From positions 1-64,000 of the forward strand of contig CAZFZN010000008.1 in the NCBI GenBank assembly GCA_964523105.1: a DNA stretch of 64,000 bases, read 5' to 3'. Shown here one piece after another: positions 8,671-18,758 of the stretch. Below the pieces are notes generated by a model. The model searched no databases. It saw only the letters and a program-made list of their open reading frames with translations, and had not been told where the DNA came from. Every line of letters starts with the position of its first letter. Within the stretch, counting starts at the first letter, position 1. Made by a program: the position numbers and the translations under genes. Source of the stretch: V1-33 sp964523105. Lineage in GTDB: Bacteria > Verrucomicrobiota > Verrucomicrobiia > Verrucomicrobiales > V1-33.

Positions 8671-9474
8671 ATGAAATCTTGGCCTTCCAAAATAACGACC
8701 GGCATGGCTGCGTTTGGCGTCTGTGGTCTTCTCAATTCGTGCCAGTTGGGAGCGGGCAAGTATTCGAGCCAGACTGAAATTGAAGCGGACGTTCCGGAGA
8801 GCCTGGAGCAGGGCAAACCCTCCGAAGGTCCGCCGCAGGGCCCGTCGAGCTATGCCGGCAATCAGGGGGTGCCCTCCAACAGCAACCTCCTTGAGACGAC
8901 GGAAGCCTTTCCTCCGAACCTGAACTCCACCGCCTTCAACGGCGACACCTCCACTGGGGGAGCGCCGATTCCGTCAAATCCCGCCGATCCAGCTCTCAAC
9001 CTGATCGACATCCCGAAGCCGGACTTTGCCAGTGTCTCCGTGCACAGTCCAAGGCCCCCGGCGAACATGATCAAGCTCGACAGTACCCAGGCCGCCGCAC
9101 GCATGAGTCTGCCGCCGGGTCCACGACCCGGCAGCGCGGTGGCCAGTGAAACGGTCCAACCGCTTCCGCCCGTCTCCCCGTCTGCGGAAACCTCTCCCGC
9201 AGCCCCCTCCGATGCGGAAATCGCCAGCGCTCCGAAGGCTTCCCCGGCAGAGACGGTTGAGTCCATCACTCCGCTGGAGCCCGGCGTGCCTCTGCTTCAC
9301 AGCACTGCCAGTCTGAGCGATTTCTACGCGCAGCTGCACCAGCCGCTGTTTGATCACACGGTGGTGGAAAACACCGCGCCGCCGGCCGAGGCCGCGCCGG
9401 AGCCGGTGGACACCGAACTTCCGCCACCGCCCCCGCCGGGCGAAACGGCCTTCGGTTCGCCCGCTCCGCAGTAA
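8671..9474 (+). CDS. Proline-rich lipoprotein, function unknown
   Basis: A 267-residue protein starting MKSWPSK, a basic N-region, followed by a hydrophobic stretch and a lipobox-like 'LLNSC' with Cys near residue 24, so lipid anchoring is expected. The rest is low-complexity, rich in Pro, Ser, Ala and Glu, with a 'PPPPPPGE' run near the end, and looks disordered. I chose ATG 8671 over 8635 because it places the signal sequence at the very N-terminus. No domain is recognised. It could be a linker or envelope-spanning structural lipoprotein. A hairpin terminator follows. Confidence 0.65.
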   Translation: MKSWPSKITTGMAAFGVCGLLNSCQLGAGKYSSQTEIEADVPESLEQGKPSEGPPQGPSSYAGNQGVPSNSNLLETTEAFPPNLNSTAFNGDTSTGGAPIPSNPADPALNLIDIPKPDFASVSVHSPRPPANMIKLDSTQAAARMSLPPGPRPGSAVASETVQPLPPVSPSAETSPAAPSDAEIASAPKASPAETVESITPLEPGVPLLHSTASLSDFYAQLHQPLFDHTVVENTAPPAEAAPEPVDTELPPPPPPGETAFGSPAPQ

Positions 9475-9520
9475 GCCGGGACGGAAATGTGAGGAATTGA
9501 GCAGTCCCGTCAGAGGGAAG

Positions 9521-9547
9521 AAGCCGTGCCATCACGGCTTTTCCGTT
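9521..9547 (+). terminator. Hairpin terminator after the lipoprotein gene
   Basis: AAGCCGTG (9521-9528), loop CCAT, CACGGCTT (9533-9540), then TTCCGTT. An 8-bp perfect stem with a weak T run, 46 bp after the lipoprotein stop. Confidence 0.6.
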
Positions 9548-9600
9548 GCGCCCCCTGCCCTGCCCGGCATGGCCCGCAGCGAACTCCTTCTCCTCACTCC

Positions 9601-10818
<1,218 letters not shown>

Positions 10819-10849
10819 GGCCCATTTGGCAGGAATGATACCGTTGAAG

Positions 10850-11695
10850 CTACTCAGCTAAAGGCACCTCGATCTCCACCGCGCGCGGGTCATTCGCATT
10901 CCATCCTGACTTGCCGCGGAGCAGACCGCGGAGTCTGGTTTGGTCTTTCGGGGGGAATTCGGACATTTCCAGTTCCGCGGTGAAGCCGCCGGCGGTTTTG
11001 ATCCAGACTTGTTTGGGGTGGGAGCAGATGAGGTTGTCGCTGGAGAAGAACTGCGGCTCCTTTGGCAGGGTGAGGCCGGGTTGTTCCGGGGTGCCGGTGA
11101 GGGTGATCTTTTTTCCGGTGCGTTTGGCGGAGAATTTCCAGCCCTGCACGGCGACCGGAAATGCGGCGCGCTCCTTTTCGAACTGCGGGCGCCACCGGCG
11201 GTTCCATGCCGGATCGTCCGCCGCGGCGACGGGAAGTGTGAGGGTGAGGTCGCAGAATCCCGGATGGCAGGTGCGCGCGCAGCACATCCATGAGGCTTTG
11301 GTGCGGAGCGTGATCTCCTTTTCCTTCACCCGGGCGGGCGGCTTGAGCTCCACCATGAGCAGCACGTCGCGCTCGTAGCCGTGGGTGTCGTACATGGCCA
11401 TCTTCACTTTGTCAGGCGCGGGCCATGCGATGGCGCCGGCGGACCACCCGTCCGGCAGGGACCAGTCCAGTTTGGTGGCCACTCCGGCGATGCCGGGATT
11501 CTTCCAGTAGGTATGATAGCCGGCTTCGTGACGGATGAACATTCCCGCGAAGAACGGCTGCCCGGGCCGGATGGACGTGACCTCGCTGACCAGTTCCACG
11601 CTGAGGCCCGCCCCCTTGAACGAAGCCTCCGCCCGCGCGGCGCCGGTGAGCACGGTGAAAGCGGAGAGCAGGATCAGGAGAAGGCGGGGCAGCAT
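10850..11695 (-). CDS. DsbD alpha-domain-like exported protein
   Basis: A 281-residue exported protein with a signal peptide at about residues 1-22 (hydrophobic, ending AARAEA). The region 'YHTYWKNPGIAGVATKLDW' and the cysteine cluster 'CCARTCHPGFC' correspond to the N-terminal periplasmic domain of thiol:disulfide interchange protein DsbD/ScsB. In full DsbD this domain passes electrons from the membrane domain to periplasmic partners. Here the eight-helix membrane domain and the C-terminal thioredoxin domain are absent, and no gene for them is adjacent. A stand-alone variant is more likely than a truncation, because the reading frame and both ends look intact. Confidence 0.75.
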   Translation of the reverse strand: MLPRLLLILLSAFTVLTGAARAEASFKGAGLSVELVSEVTSIRPGQPFFAGMFIRHEAGYHTYWKNPGIAGVATKLDWSLPDGWSAGAIAWPAPDKVKMAMYDTHGYERDVLLMVELKPPARVKEKEITLRTKASWMCCARTCHPGFCDLTLTLPVAAADDPAWNRRWRPQFEKERAAFPVAVQGWKFSAKRTGKKITLTGTPEQPGLTLPKEPQFFSSDNLICSHPKQVWIKTAGGFTAELEMSEFPPKDQTRLRGLLRGKSGWNANDPRAVEIEVPLAE

Positions 11696-11912
11696 GACAC
11701 GGGAAGTTGGGTTCAGTGGAGCGACAGATGGACGCAGTTAAACACGGATTTTGCCGGGGAAGCACGATTCATGTTGGTGATTCCGAAGGCCGGAACTCCG
11801 AGTTTCTTCGCGTTCATTTCCGGTTCCGGCAACGCCGCGCGCAGGGCAACCTTTCCGTTCTGGCGGAAAACTCGCTGCTGGAAACCGGCGCACAGCGGCT
11901 ACACTGATCGCC

Positions 11913-14213
11913 ATGCGTCTGCTTGTTTTCCTTTGGCTCACTTCATTGCTGCTCTCCCCCACCCGCGCCGCCGTGGATGAGGCGGCGATGGCGCCCATCC
12001 GCAGCGCCATGCAGGCTGCCATCACTGCGCGGAGCATTCCCGGCGGCGTGCTCTGGATGGAACGCGGCCCGGGTCCCGTGTGCGAAGCCTACGGCAACCG
12101 CAGAGTGGACCCGCGCACCGAGGCGATGACGAAGGACACCATCTTCGATGCCGCCTCCCTGACAAAAGTTCTGGCCACCGCGCCCAGCATCATGCTCTGC
12201 ATCCAGGACGGCAAGCTCACACTCGATGCGCCGGTGCATAAACTCATTCCGGCCTTCAAAGGCGGCGGCAAGGAGGCAGTCACGGTGCGTCACCTGCTCA
12301 CGCACACCAGCGGCACCCGCAGCGGCATTCCGCGTGAACGAGTGTGGAGCGGCTACAAGGGCGGTGTCGCCGCCGCCGTCGCCGAGCCGCTGCAAACGCT
12401 CCCGGGTGAAAAGTTTCGCTACAGCGACATCAACTTCATCCTGCTGGGCGAGATCGTGAGGGTGGTTTCAGGCAGCCGGGTGGATCAGTTCGCCGCGGCG
12501 CGCATTTTCCGGCCGCTCGGAATGACGGACACCGGCTATCTGCCCCCGTCAGGCAAGCGCTCGCGCATCGCGCCGACGACGCGCGAAGGCAATACGGTGG
12601 TGCACGGCGTGGTTCACGATCCGACGGCGCGCCGCATGGGCGGCGTGGCCGGCCACGCGGGAATCTTCACCACCGCGCGCGACATCGCCGTTTTTTGCCG
12701 CATGATGATCAACGGCGGCAAAGCCCCCTCCGGCAAACAAATCCTGACACGCTCCAGCCTTGCGCTCATGACGCGCGCCAACCCGCTCCCGGGAGGGGTG
12801 CAGCGCGGCCTCGGCTGGGACATCACGAGCTATTACTCGGACATCAAGGGAGCCCGTTTCGGCCCTCACAGCTACGGCCACACCGGCTGGACCGGCACCG
12901 CTTTCTGGATCGACCCCGACTCCCGGGCTTTCGTCATTCTTCTCACCAACCGCAATCATCCTGACGAAAGCGGCGCCGTGCGCGACCTGCGCTATCTGAT
13001 CAGCACTCTTGCCGCGGACGCCCTCGGAGTGAAGAAGCGCACCGCGTCCCTGTCTCCGCGCCGCGCCGCCCTGCGCTGCCGGGTGAAAAACGGCATCGAC
13101 GTGCTCGCGGACGACAAGTGCGCTCCCCTGAAAGGAAAACGCCTCGGACTGATCACCAACCACACCGGCCTGACCCGCACCGGCCGCAGCAGCATCGATG
13201 TGCTGGCTGCCGCGCCGGAGGTGAAGCTGGTCTGCCTTTTCAGCCCGGAACACGGCATTCGCGGCACCGAGGACCGCGAAGGCATCGGCGACAGCACTGA
13301 CAAAGCCACCGGCCTGCCCGTGTTCAGCCTCTACGGCAAAACGCGCCGCCCGCTTCCCGCGCAGCTCAAAGAGGTGGACGCGCTCGTCTTCGACATTCAG
13401 GACATCGGCTGCCGGTTTTACACTTACATCTCGACCATGCTCGAAGGCATGAAAGCCGCGGCGGAGAACGGGCGCGAGTTCATCGTGCTCGACCGCATCA
13501 ATCCCATCAACGGTGTCACCGTGGACGGCCCGCTGCCGCAGGGCGCGGCCACCTTCGTCGCCTGTCATCCGATCCCGCTGCGCCACGGCATGACCGCCGG
13601 GGAACTGGCCAAACTTTTTGCTGCCGAGTTGAAGCTCGATATGAAGCTGACCGTCATTCCCGTGGAAGGCTGGAACCGCCGCCGCGACCATGCGGCCACG
13701 GGTTTGCAGTGGATCAATCCTTCACCTAACATGCGAAGTCTTGACGCGGCGACGCTTTATCCGGGGGTCGCGCTCATCGAGTTTTGCAATGTCAGCGTGG
13801 GACGCGGCACGGACACGCCGTTCCTGCTCGTCGGCGCCCCGTGGCTGGACGGTGAGAAGCTCGCGGCGGCACTGAGCGCCGAAAAACTTCCCGGTCTCAA
13901 AATTGCCGCCGCGGAGTTCACGCCCGACGCCGCCACCCACAAGGGCCAGGCCTGCCGCGGCGTGCGCTTCAAAGTCACTGATCGCGCCAAAATTCAGTCC
14001 GTGCGCACCGGCATTGCGCTGGCCACCGCCATCCAGAAGTTGCATGCCACAGAGTTCAAACTCGATCCCGTGCAGAAACTCCTGCTGCACCCGTTGGCAC
14101 TGGAATCGATCCGCCGGGCGCGGCCGGTGGAGGAAACGATCGCACTGTGGTCGGGCGAGACCGCGTCTTTCCTCAAACGGCGCGCAGGCGTGCTGCTTTA
14201 TCCTGAGAATTGA
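11913..14213 (+). CDS. Fusion of AmiE-like serine hydrolase and NamZ-like (DUF1343) exo-muramidase
   Basis: A 766-residue exported protein (signal peptide about 1-19). Residues about 24-365 form a class C beta-lactamase-fold hydrolase with SLTK at 82-85 (nucleophile Ser82, Lys85), YSD at 170-172 and a late 'HTGWTGTAFW' block. Residues about 390-766 form a DUF1343 domain with 'LGLITNHTGLTRTG', 'FSPEHGIRG' (about 442-450) and 'DIQDIGCRFYTY'. In Bacillus subtilis the same two activities are separate neighbours, the exo-beta-N-acetylmuramidase NamZ (YbbC) and the esterase/amidase AmiE (YbbE), in muropeptide recycling. One chain with both fits sequential peptidoglycan breakdown in the periplasm. 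The stop codon abuts the next gene. Confidence 0.88.
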   Translation: MRLLVFLWLTSLLLSPTRAAVDEAAMAPIRSAMQAAITARSIPGGVLWMERGPGPVCEAYGNRRVDPRTEAMTKDTIFDAASLTKVLATAPSIMLCIQDGKLTLDAPVHKLIPAFKGGGKEAVTVRHLLTHTSGTRSGIPRERVWSGYKGGVAAAVAEPLQTLPGEKFRYSDINFILLGEIVRVVSGSRVDQFAAARIFRPLGMTDTGYLPPSGKRSRIAPTTREGNTVVHGVVHDPTARRMGGVAGHAGIFTTARDIAVFCRMMINGGKAPSGKQILTRSSLALMTRANPLPGGVQRGLGWDITSYYSDIKGARFGPHSYGHTGWTGTAFWIDPDSRAFVILLTNRNHPDESGAVRDLRYLISTLAADALGVKKRTASLSPRRAALRCRVKNGIDVLADDKCAPLKGKRLGLITNHTGLTRTGRSSIDVLAAAPEVKLVCLFSPEHGIRGTEDREGIGDSTDKATGLPVFSLYGKTRRPLPAQLKEVDALVFDIQDIGCRFYTYISTMLEGMKAAAENGREFIVLDRINPINGVTVDGPLPQGAATFVACHPIPLRHGMTAGELAKLFAAELKLDMKLTVIPVEGWNRRRDHAATGLQWINPSPNMRSLDAATLYPGVALIEFCNVSVGRGTDTPFLLVGAPWLDGEKLAAALSAEKLPGLKIAAAEFTPDAATHKGQACRGVRFKVTDRAKIQSVRTGIALATAIQKLHATEFKLDPVQKLLLHPLALESIRRARPVEETIALWSGETASFLKRRAGVLLYPEN

Positions 14214-15857
14214 ATGCGGACGCTGCTCCTGCTGCTGTGCCTGTGCCTGTCCGTTCGCGGGCAGCAGGCATACCAGCGCCCGGACCTCGCGGCGCCGCTG
14301 TTCGATGCGGCCGCACTGGAACTGACGGAACCGGAAAGCGCCACCCTCCTGCGCGAGTTGAATCTCCTTGCGCGGAACTTCCCTGACGCGCCGGCGGTGA
14401 CGAATTTGATCCGCTCGCGCGCCATCGGCCTGGCATTGCGTCTGCGACCCGGCGACCGCGACGCGGTGGTGGCCAATGGCCAACTCGCGCGCGGTGTGCC
14501 GCCGGCTCCTTTGTCCTGCGAATTCACGCCTACCGCCTCCGGCACGGCCATCCGGCTGCACGAGGCCGCGCGTCCGCTGCTGCACTCACCCTCCAATGCC
14601 ACGCGGCAACTGGGCCTGCTGGTGTGCGACCTCGCCATTCAACTCGAACCCCGGCTGCGCCGCCGCACGGCGCCGCTGAGTTATCTTGTCAGGCCCGAAT
14701 GGCACGATCCGGCGCCGGAGGTGCCGCTAGATGCGACGCGCACCTTTCGTCTGCGGGAAGCGACCGCCCGGATGCTGCTGCCCGGCCTGCAGGACGGGCA
14801 GCTGGAAACCCTCACCGTCAGGGCCGCCGCCGCGCCGGCGCAGGAAAAGCAGGGGCTGCGCGTGCAGCTGCCGGAGGATTTGCTGAACGCAATGAAGCAT
14901 CCGAAATCCGGCGCGGCCCTGCGCACGCAGGTGGAACAGTGCATGGCTGCGGTGCGCACCGCCCTCCGCCACCAGCATGAATCATGGCCGGAGGGCTGGG
15001 TCGTGAGTTTCGACGCCGCCCGGTCAGCGGAAACGCTGCCGCAATTTTTCACGGGCGCGGCCCTGACGCTCGATTCCCTGCTCGCTGCACAGCCCCCAGA
15101 TGCCAGCCTCATCATTGCCGCATCTCTGGACCCTGACGGAAATCTCCAGCCGGTGCTGCCGCCCGGCGAACTGATCCCGGCGGCGGCGCTTGGGGAGTCC
15201 CCGCCGCTGATCATCCCCGCATCGGAGGCGCCGGATGTCACCGACTGGCTGCTGCTCAATCCCGACCAGTGGCCGCTGCTCTATCGCGTCACGCTCTACA
15301 CCGCCTCCGGCCTGACAGATTTGCTGCAGTGGTCCCGCGCCGCGCGCGCGCCGCGGCCCGCGCAGAGCTGCGAGGCGTTCGATGCCCTGGCCGCGAAACT
15401 GCGCCGCGCCGCCGATCCGCTCGCGGAAATCCGAAAGCCGGAAAGCGTGGCCACCCTGCGCGGGATCACCACGTGGACCCCCAACCACCTCAGCGCCGCG
15501 GCCCTGCTGGCGGTCGCTGCGCCGCAACCAGCCACCCTGAGCCTGCGCGGCAGTCTCGCGCAGATCGATGTCCTGGCCGCGCCCCTGCTCAGCACCGACC
15601 GCAAAGCCCATCCCCTGCACCTGGCGCGCGGACCGTTCGAGAAAACGGAATTCGCCAGGGCCTCAGAGGCCCTGCAGTCCGCGAGGTTTCTCCATCCCGC
15701 CACGCGACCGTATGTGGCGGAACTGCTCACTCTGGCAAAAATGCTGGACCGTGCCAGCGGCACATGGCGCGCCTACCTGAAGAACGGGCCGCCCGATCCT
15801 CCGGAGGCGGCGGCGCAGCGCAAAGCCGCCGCCGCGATGCGTGCCACGCTCCAGTGA
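14214..15857 (+). CDS. Hypothetical exported protein
   Basis: A 547-residue protein starting the base after the preceding stop (TGA then ATG), so the two genes are very likely co-transcribed and coupled. A signal peptide covers about residues 1-17. The body is helical and rich in Ala, Leu and Arg. Residues about 220-390 have an order of strands and helices (GAALTLDSLLAA..., IIAASLDPDGNLQPV, LLIPA-like strand) that vaguely recalls the Lon-type S16 protease fold, but no Ser-Lys dyad is visible. Position suggests a role in cell-wall turnover. I do not recognise the family. Confidence 0.7.
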   Translation: MRTLLLLLCLCLSVRGQQAYQRPDLAAPLFDAAALELTEPESATLLRELNLLARNFPDAPAVTNLIRSRAIGLALRLRPGDRDAVVANGQLARGVPPAPLSCEFTPTASGTAIRLHEAARPLLHSPSNATRQLGLLVCDLAIQLEPRLRRRTAPLSYLVRPEWHDPAPEVPLDATRTFRLREATARMLLPGLQDGQLETLTVRAAAAPAQEKQGLRVQLPEDLLNAMKHPKSGAALRTQVEQCMAAVRTALRHQHESWPEGWVVSFDAARSAETLPQFFTGAALTLDSLLAAQPPDASLIIAASLDPDGNLQPVLPPGELIPAAALGESPPLIIPASEAPDVTDWLLLNPDQWPLLYRVTLYTASGLTDLLQWSRAARAPRPAQSCEAFDALAAKLRRAADPLAEIRKPESVATLRGITTWTPNHLSAAALLAVAAPQPATLSLRGSLAQIDVLAAPLLSTDRKAHPLHLARGPFEKTEFARASEALQSARFLHPATRPYVAELLTLAKMLDRASGTWRAYLKNGPPDPPEAAAQRKAAAAMRATLQ

Positions 15858-15906
15858 ACTGCGCCTCCTTTCCCCTGGAACCGTCGCGGCGCAGAACCGG
15901 CCGCAG

Positions 15907-16266
15907 TCACAGCCGCTCCAGCAGCCGCGGTCCGAAAATAAACGCCGCCGCCGCCGCCGCACCCAGCGCCGCGGCCAGCACTCCGCCCGCGGCGATGTCC
16001 TTCACGGTGCGGATAGCCTCCTCCTTTTCCCCGCTGACACGGTCTGCCAGCCGCTCCACCGCCGTGTTGAGCGCCTCCGCCGCAATCACCGCGCCGCAGG
16101 CCAGCATCACGACCGCCCATTCCACCCGGCTGATTTCCAGCCACAGGCCGCAAGCGGTCACCGCCACCACCGCCAGCGCATGCCATCGCGCATTCGGCTC
16201 GCGAATAAAAACCGACAGCAGTCCGCGGGCGGCGCATTGGAAGCTTCGCATCAGTCTATTCATCAA
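15907..16266 (-). CDS. dgkA: Diacylglycerol kinase / undecaprenol kinase family
   Basis: A 119-residue small integral-membrane kinase with three hydrophobic segments (about 29-48, 52-67, 90-112). The family signature 'EALNTAVERLADRVS' (about 64-78) and 'KEEAIRTVKDIAAG' carry the acidic residues that bind Mg-ATP and the lipid. It phosphorylates diacylglycerol or undecaprenol, feeding lipid carrier recycling. It is the last gene of a minus-strand run, and its start overlaps the end of the preceding kinase-like gene by 11 bp, which suggests coupling. Confidence 0.88.
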   Translation of the reverse strand: MMNRLMRSFQCAARGLLSVFIREPNARWHALAVVAVTACGLWLEISRVEWAVVMLACGAVIAAEALNTAVERLADRVSGEKEEAIRTVKDIAAGGVLAAALGAAAAAAFIFGPRLLERL

Positions 16267-17113
16267 TAAAATAAGTTGTGCCGGTCACTGGATCCGGACT
16301 GCCGTGAACTTGTCCACGGCAGTTTCCGCCGATCAGCGCTTTTTCGGGCAGCAGCGCCATCGAAATGAGCGTCAGGGAAACATCGATCGGCACGATAAGG
16401 CCTTCCGGAGTCTTGATGAAGTTTCGGGGCATGGCATCACCCATCAGGATGTTATCTGCCGGGCGATACCAGGCGGAGCCGGCAGGGACACTGCCACGAT
16501 CCTGACAGTTCCGCGCGATTGCCAGAAAGCCCTGCTCGTGCAGCCAGTCGGAGACTTCCGATCCTTCCGGGATGGTACCGTCAATCCATGCCTGAGCAGT
16601 GGCGATTTGAGGCAGGCCACAGGGATTGGAAACGATTCCGGTCACACGAACAGGAACTTCGAAAACAGTCTCCATGAGTCCAAGTCGTCCCAAATACTCT
16701 GAGGCGAGCGCAGGCCGCAGCCAAAGCGTATGGTTCTGGACATCCAGTACAAAACCATATCCCGCAGCATCCGGCAGGGTAAGCTTTCGCAGATCGTGAT
16801 CTCCTGGCCGGCGGAACAGAATATGCTCCCCGCCGCGGCCGACTTCCGGACCAAAGTCTAATTGGACCGCGACTCTGCCAAGTGCTGCAATTTGGAAGGC
16901 AGCGGCAGCGGCGCGCTCCGGTGCCTGAGACCTTCCTGAATGGAACGGACCTGCTCCTCGCAGGACATCTGTGAGGGCCGGATACAGACGGCTCTCAGTT
17001 CCCCGGGTCTCATTTTGCGAATCTGCGCTTTTACATTCATGGCTCAAAATAGCCGCCATTGCCCGGCGCGCAAGTTCTGCGCCGGCGGCTGTCAGATCGG
17101 TTGGCTGGAGCAT
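16256..17113 (-). CDS. Putative polyvalent-protein-type kinase-like protein
   Basis: A 285-residue protein starting 9 bp after gatB. The C-terminal third contains 'ADNILMGDAMPRNFIKTPEG' followed by 'LIVPIDVSL', resembling the catalytic-loop and metal-binding segments of the Ser/Thr/Tyr kinase-like domain first described in phage polyvalent proteins. The usual HxD is replaced by G-D-A, so activity is uncertain. The N-terminal half (1-130) is unrecognised. There is no signal peptide. Sitting between gatB and dgkA gives no clear functional hint. The family call is tentative. Confidence 0.5.
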   Translation of the reverse strand: MLQPTDLTAAGAELARRAMAAILSHECKSADSQNETRGTESRLYPALTDVLRGAGPFHSGRSQAPERAAAAAFQIAALGRVAVQLDFGPEVGRGGEHILFRRPGDHDLRKLTLPDAAGYGFVLDVQNHTLWLRPALASEYLGRLGLMETVFEVPVRVTGIVSNPCGLPQIATAQAWIDGTIPEGSEVSDWLHEQGFLAIARNCQDRGSVPAGSAWYRPADNILMGDAMPRNFIKTPEGLIVPIDVSLTLISMALLPEKALIGGNCRGQVHGSPDPVTGTTYFIDE

Positions 17114-17122
17114 GCGCCGGGA

Positions 17123-18577
17123 TCATTCTGCCAGCCGCCGGGCCAGCATTTCGCCTGCCAGCGCAGGGTTGGCCCTGCCGGCGCTGAGTTTCATGACCTG
17201 GCCTTTGAGGGCATTGATGACCTTGTCGTTGCCGGCTTTGTATTTCGCCACGGCGTCCGCATTTTCCGCGAGGACGGTGGTGATGATATCGTCGAGAAAA
17301 CCGGTGTCGCTGACCTGTTCGAGGCCCTTCTCTTTGATGATGTCAGCGGGAGCTTTGCCGGTGTCGAACATGGCGGCGAAGACTTCCTTCGCCTGATTGC
17401 CGTTGATCTTGCCGGACTCAACAAAGCCGGCGAGAGCGCGAATGCCGGCGGCGGGAACGGGATTCTGCTCCAGTGTCATGGCGCGCGCGCTGAGCTGGCC
17501 GAGCAGGTCGTTGATGATCCAGTTGGCGACGGCCTTGGGCTTCGAAATTCCGGTGGCTGCCTCTTCAAAGTAGTCCGCCAGCGGTTTCTCGCTGCACAGC
17601 ACACCGGCGTCATATTCGCTGACGCCGAGTGTGTTCACAAAACGTGCGCGGCGGTCATGCGGCGTTTCCGGCACGGCGGCGGAAATCTCCGCGACCATGC
17701 CGGCGGTGTGCAGCGGGAGCAGGTCGGGGCACGGGAAGTAGCGGTAGTCGTGCGCGTCCTCCTTGGTGCGCATCACCGTGGTCTCGCCGCGGTCGTCGTC
17801 CCAGCGGCGGGTGCTTTGGATTTGCGGGACCGCCCGGTTTAGTTCGTCCGTTTGGCGCTCGATTTCAAAGTGGATGGCGCGGCGGACGGCGGAGACGCTG
17901 TTGAGATTCTTCAGTTCGATTTTGGCGCCGAATTCCTTTTGCCCGGGCGGGCGGAGGGAAATGTTCACGTCGCAGCGCATCTGACCCTTTTCCATGTCGG
18001 CATCGCTGACTCCGGAATACTGCAGGATCTGGCGCAGACTGTTCAAATAAGCGACGGCTTCCTCCGCGCTTTCGATTTCCGGCTCGCTGACAATTTCCAT
18101 GAGCGGCGTGCCGGCGCGGTTGAAATCAATGGCCGTGCCATTGGCCATGTGCGTGCTCTTGGCCACGTCCTCCTCGAGGTGGATGCGGGTGAGGCCGATG
18201 ACCTGCCCCGGGCGCGCGATTTTCTTCTGCCAGTCCTTTGGATAGGCCATGTCGTAAAGCGGCACCCCGCCGCCGAGGCAGAGCGGCTGATCGAATTGCG
18301 AGAGCTGGTAATTTTTCGGCATGTCCGGATAGAAGTAATTCTTTCGGTCCCACTTCACCACGGGCGGCGTGGTGCAGCCGAGCATCATGCCGGCGAGAAT
18401 GGTGCGGCGAATGGCACCTTCATTGAGCACCGGCAGCGCGCCGGGCAGGCCGAGGCAGACGGGACAGGTGAGGGTGTTGGGCGATTCCCCGTACAGGGCC
18501 GGGCAGGCGCAGAACATCTTGCTCTGCGTGTTGAGCTGGCAGTGGACTTCGAGGCCGATGGTGACGAGGTAGGGCAT
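17123..18577 (-). CDS. gatB: Aspartyl/glutamyl-tRNA(Asn/Gln) amidotransferase subunit B
   Basis: A 484-residue GatB that, in the GatCAB complex, activates and amidates Glu-tRNA(Gln) or Asp-tRNA(Asn). The N-terminus 'YLVTIGLEVHCQLNT' is the family signature, followed by 'CPVCLGLPGALPVLN' and a GatB/YqeY tail domain at the C-terminus ('INGNQAKEVFAAMFDTG'). Length is normal. The reading frame stays open upstream to 18910, but I chose the ATG at 18577 because the conserved core begins there and the upstream frame runs antisense into a terminator and the next gene. Genes for the GatA and GatC partners are not in the window. Confidence 0.97.
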   Translation of the reverse strand: MPYLVTIGLEVHCQLNTQSKMFCACPALYGESPNTLTCPVCLGLPGALPVLNEGAIRRTILAGMMLGCTTPPVVKWDRKNYFYPDMPKNYQLSQFDQPLCLGGGVPLYDMAYPKDWQKKIARPGQVIGLTRIHLEEDVAKSTHMANGTAIDFNRAGTPLMEIVSEPEIESAEEAVAYLNSLRQILQYSGVSDADMEKGQMRCDVNISLRPPGQKEFGAKIELKNLNSVSAVRRAIHFEIERQTDELNRAVPQIQSTRRWDDDRGETTVMRTKEDAHDYRYFPCPDLLPLHTAGMVAEISAAVPETPHDRRARFVNTLGVSEYDAGVLCSEKPLADYFEEAATGISKPKAVANWIINDLLGQLSARAMTLEQNPVPAAGIRALAGFVESGKINGNQAKEVFAAMFDTGKAPADIIKEKGLEQVSDTGFLDDIITTVLAENADAVAKYKAGNDKVINALKGQVMKLSAGRANPALAGEMLARRLAE

Positions 18578-18578
18578 G

Positions 18579-18621
18579 AAAGGATGAAGTATAAAGGCTG
18601 AAGGATGAAACCTCATCCTTT
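18579..18621. repeat. AAGGATGAA short direct and inverted repeats upstream of gatB
   Basis: Two AAGGATGA-type words (about 18580 and 18602) and an inverted 'tcatcctt' (about 18613) lie just ahead of gatB. On the minus strand this region also contains TATACT (18593-18588) ten bases before the start codon, without a good -35 box. It looks like a small dispersed intergenic repeat; any promoter role is speculative. Confidence 0.3.
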
Positions 18622-18700
18622 GGCGGGCAGACAATCCGTCCGGTGCCCGAAAAGGGGCCGCTGAAAACTGAAAACTCACGCGGCTGGAGTGAGCCTGAAA

Positions 18701-18737
18701 GAAGAAGGCTCCCCGGCGCGGGCCGCACCGGGGAGCC
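18701..18737 (-). terminator. Intrinsic terminator for the calcium-repeat protein gene
   Basis: Read on the minus strand, GGCTCCCCGG (18737-18728) and CCGGGGAGCC (18716-18707) form a perfect 10-bp stem with an 11-base loop, followed by TTCTTC. It lies 21 bp after the stop of the minus-strand gene ending at 18759. Confidence 0.8.
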
Positions 18738-18758
18738 GTGTGGATTGAGACTGTGGCG

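Noticed and set aside
12549..13691. 380-codon open frame on the minus strand
   Set aside because: Antisense to the hydrolase-muramidase fusion, whose catalytic motifs are intact.
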